Shown piece after piece: positions 5,319-8,299 of a stretch of DNA of 8,299 nucleotides (the first letter of the stretch is position 1; each line of letters begins with the position of its first letter). This stretch comes from Candidatus Zixiibacteriota bacterium (GTDB lineage: Bacteria > Zixibacteria > MSB-5A5 > JAABVY01 > JAHJOQ01): assembly GCA_030631455.1 (NCBI GenBank), contig DAOVLC010000045.1, positions 1 through 8,299 on the forward strand. Reading direction: 5' to 3'. A model generated the notes under the pieces. It was given only the letters and a program-made list of their open reading frames with translations, was not told where the DNA came from and searched no databases. Position numbers and translations under genes: made by a program.

Positions 5319-7439
5319 ATGAACAATAGTCTCGACGGAATATTCAGGCCTAAGTCAATTGCCGTGATCGGAGCATCCAGCAAGAAAGGTTCAATCGGCA
5401 ATACTATTCTTCACAATTTGATAGAACACCACTTCAACGGCACCGTTTTCCCTGTCAATCCCAAAGCCAGGGTAATCCATTCCATCAAGTGTTATTCGAC
5501 GATTCTCGATGTGCCGGACGCGGTCGATCTGGCGGTAGTCGTAGTCCCCAGTGACTTCGTAGCACCTACTCTCGAACAGTGCGGGGCGAAGGGAGTCAAG
5601 GGCGTGGTGGTCATCTCGTCCGGTTTCAAAGAGATCGGCGGAGAGGGCATAGCGAAGGAAGCTGAACTGGTCGAAATCGTCAGAAAATACAACATGCGAA
5701 TGATCGGTCCCAATTGCTTCGGTATCTTGAATACGGCATCTGACATCTCGATGAACGCTACTTTCTCCAGATCCCAGCCTCCGAAAGGAAAAGTCGCGTT
5801 CATGTCCCAATCAGGAGCTCTGGGCGAAGCAATCCTCGGTTACGCTGACGAACTGAATCTTGGCTTCTCCATGTTCGCTTCTGTCGGCAACAAAGCTGAC
5901 GTTTCGGGCAATGCTTTATTAAGATACTGGCGGGATGACCCTCAAACCGAAGTAGTCCTGCTCTATCTTGAGAGCTTCGGGAACCCCCGGGAGTTTACCC
6001 GCATTGCACGCGGAATGACTCGCAAAAAACCTGTAGTAGCTGTCAAAGCCGGACGTACCGATGCCGGCGCAAGGGCGGTCAGTTCTCACACGGGGGTATT
6101 GGCCGGGATTGATGTCGGCACGGATGCACTCTTTGAACAGTGCGGCGTTCTACGTGTATCGTCGGTTGACGAGCTTTTTGATACCGCTGTCGCACTCACT
6201 AACCAGCCGCTGCCCCGCGGAGACAGGATTGCCATCATAACAAACGCCGGCGGGCCGGGAATTCTCGCTACCGATGCCGTAGTCGGTCTCGGATTGAGAA
6301 TGGCCAAATTCGAGGACAAGACACTGAAGCTGCTCAAGGAAAACCTTTCCGCAGTGGCTTCCATAAATAATCCGGTAGACGTCATAGCCGCGGGAGGACC
6401 AGATTCGTTTCGGATAGCGATGGATGCAGTCCTCTCCGATGACAACGTTGATGCTGTGATAGTGATCTTCGTACCGCCCGTAGTAGTCGATCATCACGCC
6501 GTGATCAGCGGTATAGTTGAGATGATCGAAAAGCACAAGAATGACAAGCCGGTGCTGGGCTGTTTCATGGCGGTTCCATCCGGTGTTTCCGGATCGGAGG
6601 AGATGGTAAAACATAAGATTCCGATCTACACTTTCCCGGAATCGGCGGCCAAGGCGATGGCCTCTCTGGTCCGCTGCCGGAAACGAAAGGACACACCGGA
6701 AAGCGAAACGGTCACCTTTGAGGTTGACAACGATCGTGCTTCGACGATTGTCGATCAGGCTGTAGAGCAGAAACGTACGACCATATTGGGCCCGGAGGCC
6801 CTCGAACTTCTCAATGCATACGGCATCAATATCGCCAAATCGATCAAAACCACTACTCTCAAGGATGTAAAGAAGGCAGCCTCCGAGCTTGGATTCCCGG
6901 TTGTTATGAAAATCAACGACCCTGATGTTCTGCACAAGACGGATGTAGGAGGAGTGGCCACTGATCTCAGAACTGAAACCGAGGTGGCGGAAGCCTTCAC
7001 TGCGATGGAGCAGCAATTCAGCGAGTCCAATGATGGATTCGCAGGCGTTTTCTTGCAGGAAATGGTACACGGCGGTGTTGAGACAATCATCGGTATGTAC
7101 CAGGACCCGTCGTTCGGGCCGCTGATAATGTTCGGCCTTGGGGGAGTCTATGTCGAGGTTATGAAGGATGTGGCATTCAGAATCCATCCGGTAACGGAAT
7201 ATAATGTCAAGGAGATGATAGAGTCAATCAAAGGCTATCCGCTTCTCACCGGTTTCCGTGGCGGCGCTGCTGTTGATCTCAAATGTCTTCAGGAAACAAT
7301 TCTGCGGCTTTCACAACTTGTGTCGGATTTCCCGCAGTTGGAGTCATTTGATGTGAATCCATTTATTGTGACCGCCGACCACGAGTCCTCAAGAGCAGTG
7401 GATGCAAGGTTCGTGCTGAAGTGCGATGATTCCACATAG
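5319..7439 (+). CDS. ADP-forming acyl-CoA synthetase (acetate-CoA ligase type), fused alpha-beta
   Basis: A 706-residue cytoplasmic enzyme that converts acyl-CoA, ADP and phosphate to the free acid, ATP and CoA, reversibly. The order is that of fused NDP-forming acyl-CoA synthetases. A Rossmann CoA-binding domain comes first (FRPKSIAVIGASSKKGSIG, 9-27). A flavodoxin-like ligase domain follows, with the phosphorylated histidine in SHTGVLAG as His257, the same number as the alpha-subunit histidine of Pyrococcus furiosus ACD I. After a second ligase domain, an ATP-grasp domain starts near 487. It carries the second relay histidine, His539, in VLHKTDVGG, then MFGLGGVYVEV and FDVNPF near the end. 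Substrate (acetate, branched or aryl acids) cannot be read from sequence. It has its own promoter, and an 85-nt gap separates it from the next gene. A protein-acetyltransferase fusion (Pat-like) is excluded because no GNAT domain follows. Confidence 0.93.
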   Translation: MNNSLDGIFRPKSIAVIGASSKKGSIGNTILHNLIEHHFNGTVFPVNPKARVIHSIKCYSTILDVPDAVDLAVVVVPSDFVAPTLEQCGAKGVKGVVVISSGFKEIGGEGIAKEAELVEIVRKYNMRMIGPNCFGILNTASDISMNATFSRSQPPKGKVAFMSQSGALGEAILGYADELNLGFSMFASVGNKADVSGNALLRYWRDDPQTEVVLLYLESFGNPREFTRIARGMTRKKPVVAVKAGRTDAGARAVSSHTGVLAGIDVGTDALFEQCGVLRVSSVDELFDTAVALTNQPLPRGDRIAIITNAGGPGILATDAVVGLGLRMAKFEDKTLKLLKENLSAVASINNPVDVIAAGGPDSFRIAMDAVLSDDNVDAVIVIFVPPVVVDHHAVISGIVEMIEKHKNDKPVLGCFMAVPSGVSGSEEMVKHKIPIYTFPESAAKAMASLVRCRKRKDTPESETVTFEVDNDRASTIVDQAVEQKRTTILGPEALELLNAYGINIAKSIKTTTLKDVKKAASELGFPVVMKINDPDVLHKTDVGGVATDLRTETEVAEAFTAMEQQFSESNDGFAGVFLQEMVHGGVETIIGMYQDPSFGPLIMFGLGGVYVEVMKDVAFRIHPVTEYNVKEMIESIKGYPLLTGFRGGAAVDLKCLQETILRLSQLVSDFPQLESFDVNPFIVTADHESSRAVDARFVLKCDDST

Positions 7440-7524
7440 ACGGTCGGTTTCGAACATACCAAGGCAGCAGTCTTGGCTGTTGACCGGATAGACATCGAGA
7501 TAGAATTGCAGGACTAAGACAATT

Positions 7525-8299
7525 ATGATTGCTTTACCACAACACACACTGGCACTCGAGCCGTACCTGGACGGTAAGTCCATCAGCGAGCTGGCTCAGG
7601 AGAAGAATCTAAGCCGTATTGTGATACTGGCCTCCAATGAGAACCCGCACGGACCTTCGCCAATGGCCATGGCTGCTGTGAAAAACGAGGTCTCTGAAGT
7701 GCATCGATACGGCGATCCCCGCTCAACCGAACTCGTCGAAGCAATTGCCGAGAGGTATGACAGGAAGCCGTCGCAGATCATCTGCACTCACGGTACCGAT
7801 GCCCTTTTGGGATATGTCATAAATACTTTCGCTTCCGAACAGGACGAAGTGCTGACCTCGGACGTGACATTTGTCGGAATCTTTGTCAATACTCTCAGAC
7901 TGGCACGAAAGCTGCGTTTAATCCCTCTGAAAGAACACAATTTTGACTTGAATGCTCTTGTCAAATCGATTTCGACTGATACCAGGATTATCTACATAGC
8001 GAACCCCAACAACCCAACCGGTATGATGTTCGGTCCCGATGAATTCGAAGCGTTCATGAGCCGGGTGCCCGAGCATGTACTGGTCATACTGGACGAAGCG
8101 TACTATGCTTATGCCGCCGAACACGATGGCCACCTGGATGGCCTGCACTATCACTACGAGAACCTCATAGTTGCCCGCTCGTTTTCCAAGGTGTATGGGC
8201 TGGCCGGGTTGCGGGTCGGTTTCGCGGTCGGGCCGGAGCGTCTTATCAGTGCGCTGTACAAAGTGAGACTCCCGTTCGAGCCGAACCGATTAGCTCAGG
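7525..8299 (+). CDS. hisC: Histidinol-phosphate aminotransferase-like protein (class I/II PLP), 3' end missing
   Basis: The first 258 codons of a fold-type I aminotransferase of the HisC group, which is usually 350-370 residues. It transfers amino groups in histidine synthesis, and many HisC proteins also act on aromatic 2-oxo acids. LASNENPHGPSP is at 35-46, RYGDPRS at 61-67, ANPNNPTG at 159-166 and LDEAYYAYA at 189-197, with Asp190 and Tyr193 as the PLP contacts. SFSKVYGLAGLRVGFAVG (219-236) has the PLP lysine Lys222 and Arg230. LPFEPNRLAQ (249-258) matches the PFNxN region. ATG 7525 has AGGA 11 nt upstream, slightly far. No other his gene is in view, so histidine versus aromatic amino acid synthesis is open; the shikimate operon 3.5 kb away makes the aromatic option reasonable but unproven. 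The open reading frame continues past the window. Confidence 0.85.
   Translation, partial: MIALPQHTLALEPYLDGKSISELAQEKNLSRIVILASNENPHGPSPMAMAAVKNEVSEVHRYGDPRSTELVEAIAERYDRKPSQIICTHGTDALLGYVINTFASEQDEVLTSDVTFVGIFVNTLRLARKLRLIPLKEHNFDLNALVKSISTDTRIIYIANPNNPTGMMFGPDEFEAFMSRVPEHVLVILDEAYYAYAAEHDGHLDGLHYHYENLIVARSFSKVYGLAGLRVGFAVGPERLISALYKVRLPFEPNRLAQ

Noticed and set aside
6150..7187. 345-codon minus-strand frame opposite the acyl-CoA synthetase
   Set aside because: Antisense to a conserved full-length enzyme, with low-plausibility composition and no motif.
7459..7476. CCAAG/CTTGG hairpin after the acyl-CoA synthetase gene as a terminator
   Set aside because: Only five base pairs with an 8-nt loop and no U-tract.
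7480..7506. TTGACC-15-TAGAAT as a promoter for the HisC-like gene
   Set aside because: The spacing is short, and the implied start near 7513 would remove the AGGA ribosome binding site at 7510-7513.
1..8299. tRNA or rRNA genes, CRISPR arrays, insertion sequences, phage genes or tandem repeats
   Set aside because: None seen on either strand; nearly all the sequence is accounted for by conserved metabolic genes.

Overview
The window reads as a bacterial chromosome segment with ordinary, tightly packed metabolic genes. There are no mobile elements, CRISPR arrays, tRNA or rRNA genes. No lineage-specific marker is visible. The type II 3-dehydroquinase, TTG/GTG start candidates, a fused ADP-forming acyl-CoA synthetase and a NapH-like polyferredoxin would suit an uncultured, possibly anaerobic or facultative lineage, but that is only a guess from content.

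Region 1 (1-3941, + strand) is a compact operon: the 3' end of aroA, then aroE, aroK, aroB, aroQ and a class IV (branched-chain type) aminotransferase. Neighbouring genes overlap or sit within about 25 nt of each other, which suggests translational coupling. Together AroB, AroQ, AroE, AroK and AroA carry out five successive shikimate-pathway steps, from DAHP to EPSP. The first step (DAHP synthase) and the last (chorismate synthase) are not in the window.

Region 2 (3938-5030, - strand) is a two-gene unit. A membrane polyferredoxin of the NapH/NosR type comes first, followed 10 nt later by a small exported protein with a heavy-metal-associated (HMA)-like fold whose CxxC motif has become CxxT. 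A 36-nt near-perfect palindrome lies inside the small gene. Its stop codon overlaps that of the aminotransferase gene in a convergent junction.

Region 3 (5031-5318) is a divergent intergenic region with sigma-70-like promoter candidates facing both ways. Both promoters carry the same 12-bp sequence spanning the -10 box and the presumed start region. Two further dyad-symmetric elements lie between them or in the leader.

Region 4 (5319-8299, + strand) holds a full-length fused alpha-beta ADP-forming acyl-CoA synthetase with both phospho-relay histidines. It is followed by the first 258 codons of a histidinol-phosphate aminotransferase-like gene that runs off the end of the window.

No clearly new system is evident. 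The most unusual items are the identical promoter cores of the divergent genes, the mRNA-strand hairpin inside the HMA-like gene, the polyferredoxin/HMA-like pair itself, and the substitutions at signature positions of the aminotransferase that ends the aro operon.
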